This document shows positions 17,604 through 26,566 of a DNA stretch of 59,735 bases, piece by piece. Position 1 is the stretch's first letter. The number at the start of each line of letters is the position of its first letter. Source of the stretch: Candidatus Binatus sp. GTDB lineage: Bacteria > Desulfobacterota > Binatia > Binatales > Binataceae. The stretch lies in assembly GCF_030646925.1 (NCBI RefSeq), contig NZ_JAUSKL010000084.1, positions 1-59,735 on the forward strand, in the 5' to 3' direction. The position numbers and the translations under genes were made by a program. A model generated the notes under the pieces. That model searched no databases. It was not told where the DNA came from and saw only the letters and a list, made by a program, of their open reading frames with translations.

Positions 17604-18620
17604 CTAGTTCTTCGATTTATCGACCAGGCGATCGCTCGCGAGCCACGGCATGAACGAGCGCAGCTTGCGGCCGACCTCCTCGATCGGATGATGCTCGGCT
17701 TCCTTGCGCAATTCCCGGAAATGCGGCAGCCCGGCGCGATACTCGCCGATCCATTCGTTGGCGAATTTGCCCGACTGGATGTCGGCCAGGATTTGTTTCA
17801 TCGCCTCGCGCGAGGGCCCGCCGACGACGCGCTTGCCGCGCGTCATATCGCCGTATTCCGCAGTGTTGCTAATCGAGTAACGCATGTTCGAGATGCCGCC
17901 CTCGTAGATCAAATCGACGATCAACTTAACTTCGTGCAGGCATTCGAAGTATGCCATCTCGGGTGCATAGCCGGCTTCGACCAGCGTTTCGTAACCGGCG
18001 CGAATCAGTTCGGTCAGCCCGCCGCATAGCACCGATTGCTCGCCGAACAGATCGGTCTCAGTCTCTTCCTTGAAAGTGGTTTCGATCACCGCCGCGCGCG
18101 CGCCTCCGATCGCGCTGCCGTAAGCGAGACCGACCTTGGCCGTGTCTTTCGACGGATCCTGCTGAACCGCAAGCAGGCACGGAACGCCACGGCCTTTGGT
18201 GTATTCCGATCGCACGAGATGGCCTGGGCCTTTCGGCGCGATCATGAACACGTTCACGTCGGGCGGCGGCTGGATGAATTTGAAATGGATATTGAAGCCG
18301 TGACCGAAGGCCAGGTATTTACCCTTGGTCAGATGCTTCGCGATTTCGGCTTCGTAGATTTCGGAGCCCATCTCGTCCGGCACGAGCATCATGATGATAT
18401 CGGCCTGGCGGGCAGCTTCGGCGGTGTCGAAGACGGGCAGTCCTTGTTGGGCGGCCTTCGCGCGCGAGGGCGAGCTTTTGCCGAGGCCGACGCATACCTC
18501 CATCCCGCTGTCGCGGAGGTTGAGGGCGTGTGCGTGTCCCTGGCTGCCGAAGCCGATGACCGCGATTTTTTTGCCTTTGAGCGCGCTCGGGTCGGCGTCG
18601 CGGTCGTAATAAACCTTCAT
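17604..18620 (-). CDS. ilvC: Ketol-acid reductoisomerase (class I)
   Basis: A 338-residue class I KARI acting on acetolactate and acetohydroxybutyrate in valine and isoleucine synthesis. The start [20 protein letters not shown] is followed by the NADPH-binding [19 protein letters not shown] (about 22-40). [19 protein letters not shown] lies in the first domain. The Mg-binding region is [20 protein letters not shown], and the C-terminal knotted domain contains [15 protein letters not shown]. It follows ilvN by 13 bases with a plausible ribosome-binding site (AGGAG), so the two are in one operon. Its product feeds LeuA encoded downstream. Confidence 0.97.
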   Translation of the reverse strand: MKVYYDRDADPSALKGKKIAVIGFGSQGHAHALNLRDSGMEVCVGLGKSSPSRAKAAQQGLPVFDTAEAARQADIIMMLVPDEMGSEIYEAEIAKHLTKGKYLAFGHGFNIHFKFIQPPPDVNVFMIAPKGPGHLVRSEYTKGRGVPCLLAVQQDPSKDTAKVGLAYGSAIGGARAAVIETTFKEETETDLFGEQSVLCGGLTELIRAGYETLVEAGYAPEMAYFECLHEVKLIVDLIYEGGISNMRYSISNTAEYGDMTRGKRVVGGPSREAMKQILADIQSGKFANEWIGEYRAGLPHFRELRKEAEHHPIEEVGRKLRSFMPWLASDRLVDKSKN

Positions 18621-18633
18621 TCGATTTCTCCTG

Positions 18634-19167
18634 CTATTCGGAAGATTCGCGCACGCGCCGATTTTGATGATTTTCGGCGTTCAGTTGCACCGCGCGCGCC
18701 ATCGCGACTTTGCCCGAGCGAACCACTTCCTTGATTCCGAGTGGGCGCACGATCGCGATGAATGCCTTGATTTTTTCGGCGTCGCCGGTGAGTTCGACGG
18801 TGATCGCGCGCGGGCCGATATCGATCACGTGGGCGCGAAACGCCGCGACGATCGAATCCAGCTCGCCGCGCGTGCGTTCATCGACGGAGACCTTTACGAT
18901 CACCATCTCGCGGTCGATAGTTTCGACGTCCTTGAAGTCGGCAATCTTGATGACACAAACGAGCTTGTTCAGTTGTTTGTTGATTTGCTCGAGGATCTGA
19001 TCGTCGCCGGTGGTGACGAGCACAATTCTCGAGACCGTCGGATCGAGCGGATCCTCATTGACGGTCAGAGATTCGATGTTGAAGCCGCGGCTGGAAAACA
19101 GTCCGGCCACGCGCGCGAGCACGCCGAATTCGTTTTCAACCAGAACCGATATCGTATGACTTCTCAT
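18634..19167 (-). CDS. ilvN: Acetolactate synthase small (regulatory) subunit
   Basis: A 177-residue regulatory subunit with an N-terminal ACT domain ([20 protein letters not shown], about 3-22, then [20 protein letters not shown]) and a C-terminal ALS_ss domain including [17 protein letters not shown]. The start is taken at the ATG at 19167 rather than the in-frame GTG at 19185, because the ACT domain begins immediately. It binds valine and activates the large subunit. The catalytic partner ilvB, normally just upstream, is absent; a DUF465 gene and tsaB lie there instead. It is followed by ilvC after 13 bases. Confidence 0.93.
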   Translation of the reverse strand: MRSHTISVLVENEFGVLARVAGLFSSRGFNIESLTVNEDPLDPTVSRIVLVTTGDDQILEQINKQLNKLVCVIKIADFKDVETIDREMVIVKVSVDERTRGELDSIVAAFRAHVIDIGPRAITVELTGDAEKIKAFIAIVRPLGIKEVVRSGKVAMARAVQLNAENHQNRRVRESSE

Positions 19168-19206
19168 GCAGTAGGGTGCGCGCACACATGGCCGGAATCC
19201 GCCGGG

Positions 19207-19437
19207 TCAGCGAGCCTCGTGTTGATAGCGGCCGAGGATCGCCATCATCCGGTCTTTGGAGGCCAGTTTGAGCTTCTGGATGCGCTTTTCTTCGATTGCC
19301 TCTTCGGTGGTCAGATAGTGCTTATGACGGAATTCTTCCAGCTTGCGTTTTAATCCCTGATGCTCGGTGTAGAGACTCTTCAATTCCTGATCCTGATCTA
19401 GATGCCGCCGGATGATTTCTTCCTCTCGCTGCTCCAT
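19207..19437 (-). CDS. DUF465 (YdcH-family) small coiled-coil protein
   Basis: A 76-residue, highly charged helical protein. The order LKSLYTEHQGLKRKLEEFRH followed by LTTEEAIEEKRIQKLKLASKDRMM matches the DUF465 pattern of two helices joined by a turn with a conserved K-LK-KD-. It is cytoplasmic with unknown role. The ATG at 19437 lies inside the end of tsaB (40-base overlap) with GGAGGG just upstream, so it is translated by coupling or internal initiation. It is followed by ilvN after a 39-base gap. Confidence 0.85.
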   Translation of the reverse strand: MEQREEEIIRRHLDQDQELKSLYTEHQGLKRKLEEFRHKHYLTTEEAIEEKRIQKLKLASKDRMMAILGRYQHEAR

Positions 19438-20231
19438 AAGCCCTCCGTGGCTATTGCGGCCGGATCCCTGGTGGTCTTCCTGAAGGTGGAATCCGGCGTT
19501 CTTATATAAAGCGGTTCAAGCGATTCGCCTCGATCCTTTTCGCCATGAGCCAGCCGCGCTGCGCCAATCGCCGCGACGCAAACTCCGCGCAAATCGAGCG
19601 TCCCTGTTTCGAGAACCGCCACCCCGAGCCCCCGCCTTCCAACCAGGGCCGCCGCATCGTTCGCGCATGAGTCACCGACGAACAGCGTATCCCCGGTGAT
19701 GCGCGATGCCAGGTGTTCGAGCGCGACTACCGATTCCTCTGATCGTTTTTCTAGCCGATCGGCCACGACTCGGTAAAGGGCTGCGTACACTTCGCCCCTT
19801 CTGGCGTCAAAAATAACGCAAATCGAGGCGCCCGGTGCAACCTCGCCGGACTCGCGCGCTGCGATCGCGATTGAGTCGAAGCTCGGAACACCGACGAGGG
19901 AGCATCCGGTGGCCAGCACGAGGCCTTTTGCATAGCTGAGTCCGATTCGAAGGCCGGTGTATGAGCCGGGTCCAATTCCGACCGCGATTGCGTTCAGTTC
20001 GCTGATCGAAAGCCCGGCGTTGCCTACGAGTTCATCGACGATGGCGGGGATTGAAACGCTGTGAGACGCAACGGCGCGATCGATTTTGTCGATCACTCGC
20101 CCATGCGAAATCAGCGCGAGGCTCGCGACTCCGGTTGCAGTGTCGAGTCCGAGGACGTGGCCCGTCGATGCTCCTTCGTCGAGGAGCTGCTCAACCCTGA
20201 ACAATGCGCGAGATATCATTGAAGATGACAA
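19398..20231 (-). CDS. tsaB: tRNA threonylcarbamoyladenosine biosynthesis protein TsaB
   Basis: About 270-277 residues. The ASKHA-type HVLGLDTATGVASLALISHG (about 25-44) and the strongly conserved AIAVGIGPGSYTGLRIGLSYA with AKGLVLATGCSLVGVPSFD identify TsaB. With TsaD and TsaE it makes the t6A37 modification of ANN-decoding tRNAs. No good start lies outside rseP: the ATGs at 20231 and 20219 both fall within the last 14 codons of rseP. The gene therefore overlaps rseP by about 30-41 bases and the DUF465 gene by 40 bases at its other end. The C-terminal 30 residues are low-complexity. Confidence 0.9.
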   Translation of the reverse strand: MSSSMISRALFRVEQLLDEGASTGHVLGLDTATGVASLALISHGRVIDKIDRAVASHSVSIPAIVDELVGNAGLSISELNAIAVGIGPGSYTGLRIGLSYAKGLVLATGCSLVGVPSFDSIAIAARESGEVAPGASICVIFDARRGEVYAALYRVVADRLEKRSEESVVALEHLASRITGDTLFVGDSCANDAAALVGRRGLGVAVLETGTLDLRGVCVAAIGAARLAHGEKDRGESLEPLYIRTPDSTFRKTTRDPAAIATEGLWSSERKKSSGGI

Positions 20232-21540
20232 ACGCCATCAGCGCGACCAGCAGAAACAGCCCGACTTGCAGCATCATCTCGCGATAGCGCAACTCGAGCG
20301 GCCGGCCCAGCACGCCCTCGAAGGCGAAGAACAGCAGATGGCCGCCGTCGAGCAGCGGGACCGGCAGCAGGTTGATGATGCCGAGTTCGAGGCTAAGCAT
20401 TACGGTGAACATCGCGAGGCTCGAGAATCCTTCGTGCGCCTCGCGGCCAGCCATCTGGGCAATCATGATTGGGCCACCGAGAGCCTCGCGCACCGGAATC
20501 GCGCCGGTGACGATACTCGCGATCCCGACGACCAGTTGCTTCGCCATGTCGATCGAGGTGGTGACGCCGTGGCCGAACGCGCTCAGCGGACCGAAGCGCT
20601 TGCGGGTTTCATCGCCGCGCGGCAGCACGCCGATCACCCACGTCGCCGCCATGGTGCCGTAGATGGTCTTCTGCTCCTGTTTGGTGGGGGTGACGACGAT
20701 CGTTTGCTTGCTCGAGGCCGCGCCGTCGGTGCGAACGATTTCGACCTTGAAGGGAGTGCCGTCGCCCTCTTTGATTCGGCGCGAGAAGTCGTTCCAACTG
20801 TCGGTCGGCTGACCGTTGAGCGAAATGATTCGGTCGCCGGTGCGGAGGCCGGCTTTGAAGGCGGGCAGATCCGGTTTGACTTGTCCGACCACGGGCAACA
20901 GCAGCGGTACCCCGACCATGAAGACGACGGTGAGCAGGACCGGGGCAAAAAGGAGGTTCGAGAGCGGTCCGGCGAGAACGATCAGGATGCGCTTGCCGAG
21001 ACTCTGCGTGGGGAACGCACGCTTCTGAAATGACTTGAGCAGTACCGGAGGCGGATGCTCGGTGAGAAACTTGATCGATTCTTCGACCGACCCGCGCTGA
21101 TTGATTTCGTCGATCAGGCCCGCTTCGTCGGGGCGAAGTTCGCGACCGATAGTCGTGGCGGCATCGGATGGCGAGAAGGCAAGACGCTCGGCGATGGTTC
21201 GCAGATTTTGATCGAAGTCGGAAGTGGGCTTGATGCGGCTGTGAGCGCGAGCATCGCCAATCACGTCGAGGCCGATCTCGTGGAGATAGTTCGCGAGTTC
21301 CTCGCTCTTGGGATTTTCGCCGACTTCGTCGCCGAGCATCCGCACGTAACCGCCGAAGGGCGTCGCACCGATCGAGTATTCAGTCTCGCCGCGCCTGGTT
21401 CCCCACAGTTTGGGGGGATAGCCGATGGAGAAACGCAGCACGCGCACGCCGAGCCGCTTGGCCATCGCGAAGTGACCTGCCTCGTGCACGATGACCAGCA
21501 CGGCGAAAATAAGTGCGGCGGCGAGAATCGATATCAGCAT
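20191..21540 (-). CDS. rseP: Site-2 zinc metalloprotease RseP
   Basis: A 449-residue inner-membrane protease. Zinc is bound by HEAGH (H19, E20, H23) in the first membrane helix and by the LLPVPLLDGGHLLF segment near the C-terminus. One clear PDZ domain (VKPDLPAFKAGLRTGDRIIS) lies between the helices, with a remnant of a second region upstream. It cleaves anti-sigma factors and signal-peptide remnants in the membrane. It lies next to cdsA and uppS as in most bacteria, but the dxr gene usually between cdsA and rseP is missing. A terminator after cdsA suggests rseP has its own promoter in 21541-21616. Confidence 0.94.
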   Translation of the reverse strand: MLISILAAALIFAVLVIVHEAGHFAMAKRLGVRVLRFSIGYPPKLWGTRRGETEYSIGATPFGGYVRMLGDEVGENPKSEELANYLHEIGLDVIGDARAHSRIKPTSDFDQNLRTIAERLAFSPSDAATTIGRELRPDEAGLIDEINQRGSVEESIKFLTEHPPPVLLKSFQKRAFPTQSLGKRILIVLAGPLSNLLFAPVLLTVVFMVGVPLLLPVVGQVKPDLPAFKAGLRTGDRIISLNGQPTDSWNDFSRRIKEGDGTPFKVEIVRTDGAASSKQTIVVTPTKQEQKTIYGTMAATWVIGVLPRGDETRKRFGPLSAFGHGVTTSIDMAKQLVVGIASIVTGAIPVREALGGPIMIAQMAGREAHEGFSSLAMFTVMLSLELGIINLLPVPLLDGGHLLFFAFEGVLGRPLELRYREMMLQVGLFLLVALMAFVIFNDISRIVQG

Positions 21541-21616
21541 ACGAGCCCGCGGCGATCGGCGACTACAAAAATGTTCCTATTCAAAGCTTGCCCTCTTTTG
21601 ATGAGGATTCGAGCAG

Positions 21617-21639
21617 AAAAAAAACGGCCCGCGAAGCCG
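21617..21639 (-). terminator. Probable terminator after cdsA
   Basis: On the minus strand a short GC hairpin CGGC...GCCG (21639-21625) is followed by eight consecutive T residues (21624-21617). The stem is only 4 bp in strict pairing, so strength is uncertain, but the U-tract is long. It separates cdsA from rseP. Confidence 0.5.
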
Positions 21640-21641
21640 CA

Positions 21642-22436
21642 TTACGAGTAATAGTAGGTGAAAACCGCCGCCAAAACCAGCGAACAAGTTCGATCGATCA
21701 GCCCGCCGTGCCCCGGGAACAGCCAGCCCGAGTCCTTGACTCCAGCGGAGCGTTTCAGCGCGGAGCCGGCAAGGTCGCCAAGTTGCGCGAGCACGGCGAT
21801 AGCGGCTGAGAAGATCGCGGCGCCGGCGATGCTCCAGTCGGGCGCCAGCATCGGGCGCAGCATCAGGCCGGCGATGATCGACGAGACGAGTCCGCCGATT
21901 GCTCCCTCGACAGTCTTGTTCGGACTAACGAGCGGCATCAGTTTGGTTTTTCCGATTCCGCGCCCGACGAAATAGGCGCCGGTGTCGCTCGCAATCACCA
22001 GCGCGAGCATCAGGACGAGCAACTCGATTCCGCGCGGCGAGTTTCGTAGCAAGGCGAAGTAGGGAAACAGGACGCCGGCATATGCGGCTCCGATCGCGGT
22101 CAACGCGAGGCCCTTAGGTCCCGCGTCAGCGCCGCGGCGCGCGACGACGATCATCAGCGCGAGCATCATGAGTATGACCAGCGTCGGCAAAAGCCAGCCC
22201 GCATCGCCGCAGTACAGCAGTGCGAACAGCGGAACTGCGCCGACGGCGAGAAGAATCGCAATCGCGAGCGCGATGCGGCCGGGGCTCGCAGCCCAAGTCA
22301 TCGCTGCGATCTCGTAGAGCGCGAAGCATCCAAGGACCGCGATGAACAATCGGAAAAACGAATCGGATCCAAACAAGATCGCGGCGAGCAATACCGGCAG
22401 CGCGATCGCTGCGGTCCAGAGCCTAGTTTTGAGCAC
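21642..22436 (-). CDS. cdsA: Phosphatidate cytidylyltransferase
   Basis: The start is taken at the GTG at 22436, overlapping uppS by 14 bases; this gives 264 residues with the first membrane helix right after a basic VLKTRLW. There are about seven helices. The CTP-transferase signature SALKRSAGVKDSGWLFPGHG and the following GLIDRTCS are near the C-terminus. It fits the family pattern except that the last Asp (DRxD) is Cys, about residue 251. It makes CDP-diacylglycerol, the precursor used by PssA (15994-16902). The neighbours are uppS upstream and, after a terminator, rseP. Confidence 0.9.
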   Translation of the reverse strand: MLKTRLWTAAIALPVLLAAILFGSDSFFRLFIAVLGCFALYEIAAMTWAASPGRIALAIAILLAVGAVPLFALLYCGDAGWLLPTLVILMMLALMIVVARRGADAGPKGLALTAIGAAYAGVLFPYFALLRNSPRGIELLVLMLALVIASDTGAYFVGRGIGKTKLMPLVSPNKTVEGAIGGLVSSIIAGLMLRPMLAPDWSIAGAAIFSAAIAVLAQLGDLAGSALKRSAGVKDSGWLFPGHGGLIDRTCSLVLAAVFTYYYS

Positions 22437-23208
22437 GCAGCGGGTGGTCGGCGCCGTTCGAGACTGCGCCGAAGCGGCGCTCGCGAAGCTGATACGCGGC
22501 CAGCGCGGCAAGGAAATCGCGCTCCCGGAAATCGGGCCACAGCGTATCGGTGAAATAGAGTTCGGTGTAGGCGAGCTGAAACAGGAAAAAATTCGAGATG
22601 CGAAGTTCGCCCGAGGTGCGAATCAAAAGATCCGGGTCGGGCAAGCCGCCGGTCGTCAGTTCGCGGGCGACGGTCTGCTCATCGATTTCGTCGGGAGAGA
22701 GCTTGCCGTCGGCGACCGACTGCGCGATTGCTTTCACCGCGTTCACGACATCCTGCCGCCCGCCGTAGGAGAGCGCGATCGCAACCGTCATCGTGCGATT
22801 GTCGCGGGTCGCTTCGACGGTGGCGGCCAGGGCCTGGCGCACGCGAGGCGGCAGCCGATCGGTTTCGCCGAGCGCAACGACGCGAATATCGCGCTTCATC
22901 AGGCGCTTGGTCTCGGTGATGAGATAGCGATGAAAGAGCTGCATCAGGAAACTGACTTCGGTGCTCGGGCGATGCCAGTTCTCGTTAGAGAACGCGAACA
23001 AGGTGAGATATGGGATGCCGAGTTCGCGCGCCGCTTCGACGACCGCGCGCACCGAATCCTTGCCGCGGCGATGGCCCTCGTGGCGCGGCAGTCCGTGGCC
23101 GCGCGCCCAGCGGCCGTTGCCGTCCATGACGATCGCGACGTGGCGCGGCAGTCGCGAGGAATCGACGGATAACGCCGGAAAATCGTTTAATGGCAATGAG
23201 ATGGTCAC
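22423..23208 (-). CDS. uppS: Isoprenyl transferase (undecaprenyl diphosphate synthase)
   Basis: A 261-residue cis-prenyltransferase. HVAIVMDGNGRWARGHGLPR (about 24-43) holds the catalytic Asp and FPP site. GHRRGKDSVRAVVEAARELG follows, then LTLFAFSNENWHRPSTEVS, and the C-terminal PDLLIRTSGELRISNFFLFQ and LAYTELYFTDTLWPDF complete the family. It makes the C55 lipid carrier for peptidoglycan. It starts 59 bases after frr and overlaps cdsA, consistent with the conserved pyrH-frr-uppS-cdsA operon. Confidence 0.96.
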   Translation of the reverse strand: MTISLPLNDFPALSVDSSRLPRHVAIVMDGNGRWARGHGLPRHEGHRRGKDSVRAVVEAARELGIPYLTLFAFSNENWHRPSTEVSFLMQLFHRYLITETKRLMKRDIRVVALGETDRLPPRVRQALAATVEATRDNRTMTVAIALSYGGRQDVVNAVKAIAQSVADGKLSPDEIDEQTVARELTTGGLPDPDLLIRTSGELRISNFFLFQLAYTELYFTDTLWPDFRERDFLAALAAYQLRERRFGAVSNGADHPLRAQN

Positions 23209-23267
23209 TTGCTGATCGGGCTGCTCGAACTCCTCCCGCTTTCGAGGCGTACGCTCCGCGGGCGAAC

Positions 23268-23831
23268 TCAGACCTCCATTATCTCCGCTTCCTTGGCGCT
23301 CAGAACCTTGTCGACCTTCTCGATGAACTCGGTGGTGAACTGCTGGACCTTGGCCTCGCCGGCGCGCATCTCGTCCTCGGTCGCCTGCTTGTCCTTGTGC
23401 AGTTCCTTCAGCATGTCGTTGGCGTCGCGGCGATGATTGCGGACGCCGACGCGAAACTCTTCGGCGATTTTGCGAACGTGCTTGACCAGGTCCTTGCGCC
23501 GTTCCTCGGTTAATTCCGGAATCGGAATCCTGATCAACTTGCCGTCGCTCATCGGATTGAGACTGAGGTCCGAGGTCTGGATCGCTTTTTCGATATCGTG
23601 CAGGGAGCCCTTGTCGTAAGGCGTGATCACGATCAGGCGCGGCTCGGGCGCCGACAATCCCGCGAGCTGGCGCAGCGGCGTCTTCGAGCCGTAGTAATTG
23701 ACTTGCAGATTTTCGACCAGCGCGGTGGACGCGCGGCCGGTGCGGACTCGCGCCAGTTCGTGGCGAAACGCCTCGACTGTCTTCTCCATTTCCTTGCGCG
23801 CATCTTCGATTGTCTCTGTGAGCATCGTCAC
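23268..23831 (-). CDS. frr: Ribosome recycling factor
   Basis: A 187-residue RRF. It has the helical bundle [20 protein letters not shown], the conserved [19 protein letters not shown] and [19 protein letters not shown]. The [20 protein letters not shown] and [19 protein letters not shown] stretches follow, so the whole L-shaped fold is present. With EF-G it splits post-termination ribosomes. A GTG at 23831 overlaps the pyrH stop (GTGA) and is 8 bases from GGAG; an ATG two codons later is the alternative start. It is co-operonic with pyrH. Confidence 0.96.
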   Translation of the reverse strand: MTMLTETIEDARKEMEKTVEAFRHELARVRTGRASTALVENLQVNYYGSKTPLRQLAGLSAPEPRLIVITPYDKGSLHDIEKAIQTSDLSLNPMSDGKLIRIPIPELTEERRKDLVKHVRKIAEEFRVGVRNHRRDANDMLKELHKDKQATEDEMRAGEAKVQQFTTEFIEKVDKVLSAKEAEIMEV

Positions 23832-24577
23832 GTGGCGCTCTCCACCCAGGTTCCGATTGACTCGCCCATCACGGCCCTTCTTATATTACCCGGTTTGCGC
23901 AGATTGAACACGATAATGGGCAGCCGATTATCCATGCACATCGAGATTGCGGTCGAATCCATCACCTTGAGATTTTTCTGCAAGACTTCGATGTAGGTCA
24001 GCCGTTCGAACCGCTTGGCGTCGGGCTCGCGCATCGGATCGCGATCGTACACGCCGTCAACGGTGTGGCTGGCCTTGAGAATCACCTCGGCGCCGATTTC
24101 CATCGCGCGCAGACTCGCCGCGGTATCGGTGGTGAAGTACGGATTGCCGGTGCCGGCGGCGAAAATCACGACGCGGCCCTTTTCCAGATGGCGCACCGCG
24201 CGGCGGCGGATATACGGCTCGCAGACGTCGTGCATCTCGATCGCGGACATCACGCGGGTCACGATCCCGACCTGCTCGAGGGCATTTTGCAGCGCGAGCG
24301 AATTGATCACGGTCGCGAGCATGCCCATCTGGTCGGCGGCGGAACGATCCATCCCGCGCGCTTCATAGTCGCTGCCGCGGATATAATTGCCGGCGCCGAT
24401 CACGATCGCGATCTGCAGATCGAGTTGCGCGACTTCCTTAATTTCGAGAGCGATCTGCGAAAGCGCGTCTGGGTCGAGGCCCGCGCCCTGGGCCGGCGCC
24501 AGCGCCTCGCCGGAGAGTTTCAGCAGGATTCGGCTGAAGCGCGGCTTCAGGTTTGCGGCGGCCTGGACTTCAGCCAT
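23828..24577 (-). CDS. pyrH: UMP kinase
   Basis: A 249-residue amino-acid-kinase-fold enzyme phosphorylating [23 protein letters not shown] at 14-33 is the phosphate-binding start. [20 protein letters not shown] and [20 protein letters not shown] follow. Near the end are [19 protein letters not shown] and [20 protein letters not shown]. The enzyme is a GTP-activated hexamer in most bacteria. It follows tsf by 50 bases and overlaps frr by 4 bases. Confidence 0.96.
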   Translation of the reverse strand: MAEVQAAANLKPRFSRILLKLSGEALAPAQGAGLDPDALSQIALEIKEVAQLDLQIAIVIGAGNYIRGSDYEARGMDRSAADQMGMLATVINSLALQNALEQVGIVTRVMSAIEMHDVCEPYIRRRAVRHLEKGRVVIFAAGTGNPYFTTDTAASLRAMEIGAEVILKASHTVDGVYDRDPMREPDAKRFERLTYIEVLQKNLKVMDSTAISMCMDNRLPIIVFNLRKPGNIRRAVMGESIGTWVESAT

Positions 24578-24627
24578 GGATCGCGAGCCCCCACTCCTCG
24601 AATCGGCGAAACGCCAGTTCAGGTTCC

Positions 24628-25239
24628 TCAGTTCGCAACGCCCGGTTCGTTGGGTTCACCCAACTGGAAACGCATGAAGCGGCGAACCTCGATTTTCTCG
24701 CGCATCTGCAGCCCCGCTTCGGTTAGCAGGTCGCTGACGCTCTTGTTCGGATCGCGAATATAAGCTTGCTCGAGGAGACAGGACTCCCGGTAAAACTTAT
24801 CGACCTTGCCCTCGATGATCTTGGTGACGACCCCGGCCGGCTTGCCCTCGGCCTGTGAGGCGTAGATCTGCCGTTCCTGCTCGATCACCGCAGCCGACAC
24901 ATCCTCGCGCTTGACGCAGACCGGATTGGCCGCCGCAACCTGCATCGCCAGTTCCTTGACCAGCGCCTGGAAAGCTTCCGACTTGGCGCAGAAATCGGTC
25001 TCGCAATTGACTTCGATCAACACGCCGAGCTTCCCACCCGCATGTATGTACGATCCGACCGAGCCTTCGGATGCAACCCGGTCGGCGCGTTGCGCGGCCG
25101 CGGCGATACCCTTGTCGTGGAGCCAGGTTACGGCCTTTTCGAGGTCGCCGGCGGTCTCGGCCAGCGCCTTTTTGCAATCCATCACGCCTGCGCCGGTTTT
25201 CTCGCGCAGTGCCATGACTGTTTTTGGGTCAATTTTCAT
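24628..25239 (-). CDS. tsf: Elongation factor Ts (short form)
   Basis: A 203-residue EF-Ts, about 80 residues shorter than the E. coli protein and comparable to the Thermus-type short form. The N-terminal UBA-like domain contains [20 protein letters not shown], with the EF-Tu contact motif. The single core subdomain has [19 protein letters not shown], and [20 protein letters not shown] follows. It exchanges GDP for GTP on EF-Tu. It lies downstream of rpsB across a 111-base spacer containing a hairpin, as in most bacteria. Confidence 0.96.
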   Translation of the reverse strand: MKIDPKTVMALREKTGAGVMDCKKALAETAGDLEKAVTWLHDKGIAAAAQRADRVASEGSVGSYIHAGGKLGVLIEVNCETDFCAKSEAFQALVKELAMQVAAANPVCVKREDVSAAVIEQERQIYASQAEGKPAGVVTKIIEGKVDKFYRESCLLEQAYIRDPNKSVSDLLTEAGLQMREKIEVRRFMRFQLGEPNEPGVAN

Positions 25240-25291
25240 GGGCTATTCCTGTAGCTCAGACAGTATCGTTCGCAGGGCAACTATGGTGCAA

Positions 25292-25316
25292 GCGGCGATC
25301 GTCATCCGATCGCCGC
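25292..25316 (-). promoter_or_regulatory. Perfect hairpin in the rpsB-tsf spacer
   Basis: GCGGCGATC (25292-25300) pairs with GATCGCCGC (25308-25316), 9 bp with a 7-base loop. No U-tract follows on either strand, so it is more likely an RNA stabiliser, processing site or partial attenuator that sets the rpsB:tsf ratio than a full terminator. Confidence 0.55.
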
Positions 25317-25350
25317 CGATTGTTATCGTCAAACGGAAAAGAGTTTCGCG

Positions 25351-26127
25351 CTAGATCGTGCTCGGAGAATCGGCCGGCGCGCCGCCATCGCTCGGCGGAC
25401 TGCTCGAACCGCCGTCCTGCTGGCCCTTCGCGCGCTCCTCGGCGATCTGCTTGCCGTCGATAATCGCGTCGGCAACCGCGGCGGTGAACAGCTTGATCGC
25501 GCGGATCGCGTCGTCGTTGCCGGGGATACGATAGGCGATCAGGTCGGGATCGCAATTGGTATCGACCACCGCAGCCACCGGAATCCCGAGCCGGTTCGCC
25601 TCGGCCACCGCGATATCCTCTTTCTTGGTGTCGATCACCCACAGCGCATCGGGCAGCTTGCGCATATTTTTGATGCCGCCGAGCGTGTGCATCAGCTTTT
25701 CGTGCTCGCGGCCGTTGTCGCTCATTTCTTTTTTGGTGAGCGCCTTGATCATTTCAGGATCGGCCATTGTCTCTTCGAGCTTTTTCAGGCGATCGATCGA
25801 AGCGCGGATGGTCTGGAAGTTGGTGAGCATCCCGCCGAGCCATCGATTGTTCACGTAGAACATCCCGCAGCGCTCGGCCTCGTCCTTGACGATATCCTGG
25901 GCCTGTTTCTTGGTTCCGACGAACAGCATCGTGCCGCCGGCGGCGGCCAGATCGCGCGCGAAATCGAAGGTCGCGCGAAACATCTTCACGGTCTGCTGCA
26001 GATCGATAATGTAGATGCCGTTGCGGGCGCCGAAGATGTATTGCTTCATCTTCGGGTTCCAGCGGCTGGTCTGATGGCCGAAGTGAACGCCGGCCTCCAG
26101 TAGCTGCTTCATGCTGATTTCAGTCAT
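25351..26127 (-). CDS. rpsB: 30S ribosomal protein S2
   Basis: From the ATG at 26127 the protein has 258 residues. [60 protein letters not shown] and [17 protein letters not shown] are diagnostic of S2. The tail after about 230 ([15 protein letters not shown]) is low-complexity and acidic/Ser-rich. An upstream ATG at 26172 has no better ribosome-binding site and is not conserved. First gene of the rpsB-tsf-pyrH-frr-uppS-cdsA run; its promoter should lie in 26128-26222. Confidence 0.97.
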   Translation of the reverse strand: MTEISMKQLLEAGVHFGHQTSRWNPKMKQYIFGARNGIYIIDLQQTVKMFRATFDFARDLAAAGGTMLFVGTKKQAQDIVKDEAERCGMFYVNNRWLGGMLTNFQTIRASIDRLKKLEETMADPEMIKALTKKEMSDNGREHEKLMHTLGGIKNMRKLPDALWVIDTKKEDIAVAEANRLGIPVAAVVDTNCDPDLIAYRIPGNDDAIRAIKLFTAAVADAIIDGKQIAEERAKGQQDGGSSSPPSDGGAPADSPSTI

Positions 26128-26222
26128 AGAATTTAGTTCCTGCCTCTTGGCCCCGCTTGGGGCGATCCCCACTTAATATCAGGCTGCCGCCGTTCAATAA
26201 AGCCGTGCGAACGGCTCGGTAC

Positions 26223-26274
26223 TGTCTTAATTCGGGGCTGAGTGTCTGAATTTCAAGTCGCGAGTGTCTTAGTT
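26223..26274. repeat. Three direct copies of TGTCTTAATT-like decamers
   Basis: TGTCTTAATT (26223-26232), TGTCTGAATT (26243-26252) and TGTCTTAGTT (26265-26274) occur in the same orientation with 20- and 22-base periods, about two helical turns. The same decamer recurs at 29505-29514, 30076-30085 and 30098-30107 (22 bases apart), always inside the accessory stretch between rpsB and rho. It could be a transposase or regulator binding array. Confidence 0.5.
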
Positions 26275-26520
26275 TGGCTCTTTGAACCGCGCGTCGTCCG
26301 ACGAAAAGCATCGAAACTCGTGCTTTGTCTGATGCTTCTCAACCGTCGCAGGTCCGGGCGGAATAACGGCTTTGGCCCGCGCCTCTTCACATTCCTTGGC
26401 TGTATCGAATCCTTTTTCCAGACGACACGCGAACGACGGCATTATGTCTGATATGGAGGGATCGCACAGCATCAGATACCATCCCACAAGCGCGAGCGCG
26501 ACAGCGTGGCGGGGTTTCAT
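26269..26520 (-). CDS. Small exported hypothetical protein with Cys pair
   Basis: The frame encodes 83 residues from the ATG at 26520 (another ATG at 26529). A short N-terminal hydrophobic segment (HAVALALVGWYLMLCDPS) is followed by FDTAKECEEARAKAV and a C-terminal FRCFSSDDARF. The combination of a GWYLM segment, an FDTA-ECE-AR motif and a late Cys recalls a widespread group of small, uncharacterised proteobacterial proteins. Probably exported or membrane-anchored, with two Cys able to pair. It lies between rpsB and the tRNA gene; no function can be assigned. Confidence 0.6.
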   Translation of the reverse strand: MKPRHAVALALVGWYLMLCDPSISDIMPSFACRLEKGFDTAKECEEARAKAVIPPGPATVEKHQTKHEFRCFSSDDARFKEPN

Positions 26521-26566
26521 CGTCCCCATCTAGCAGCCTTGTCGAGTCTATGAAATAGTCTGCGGG

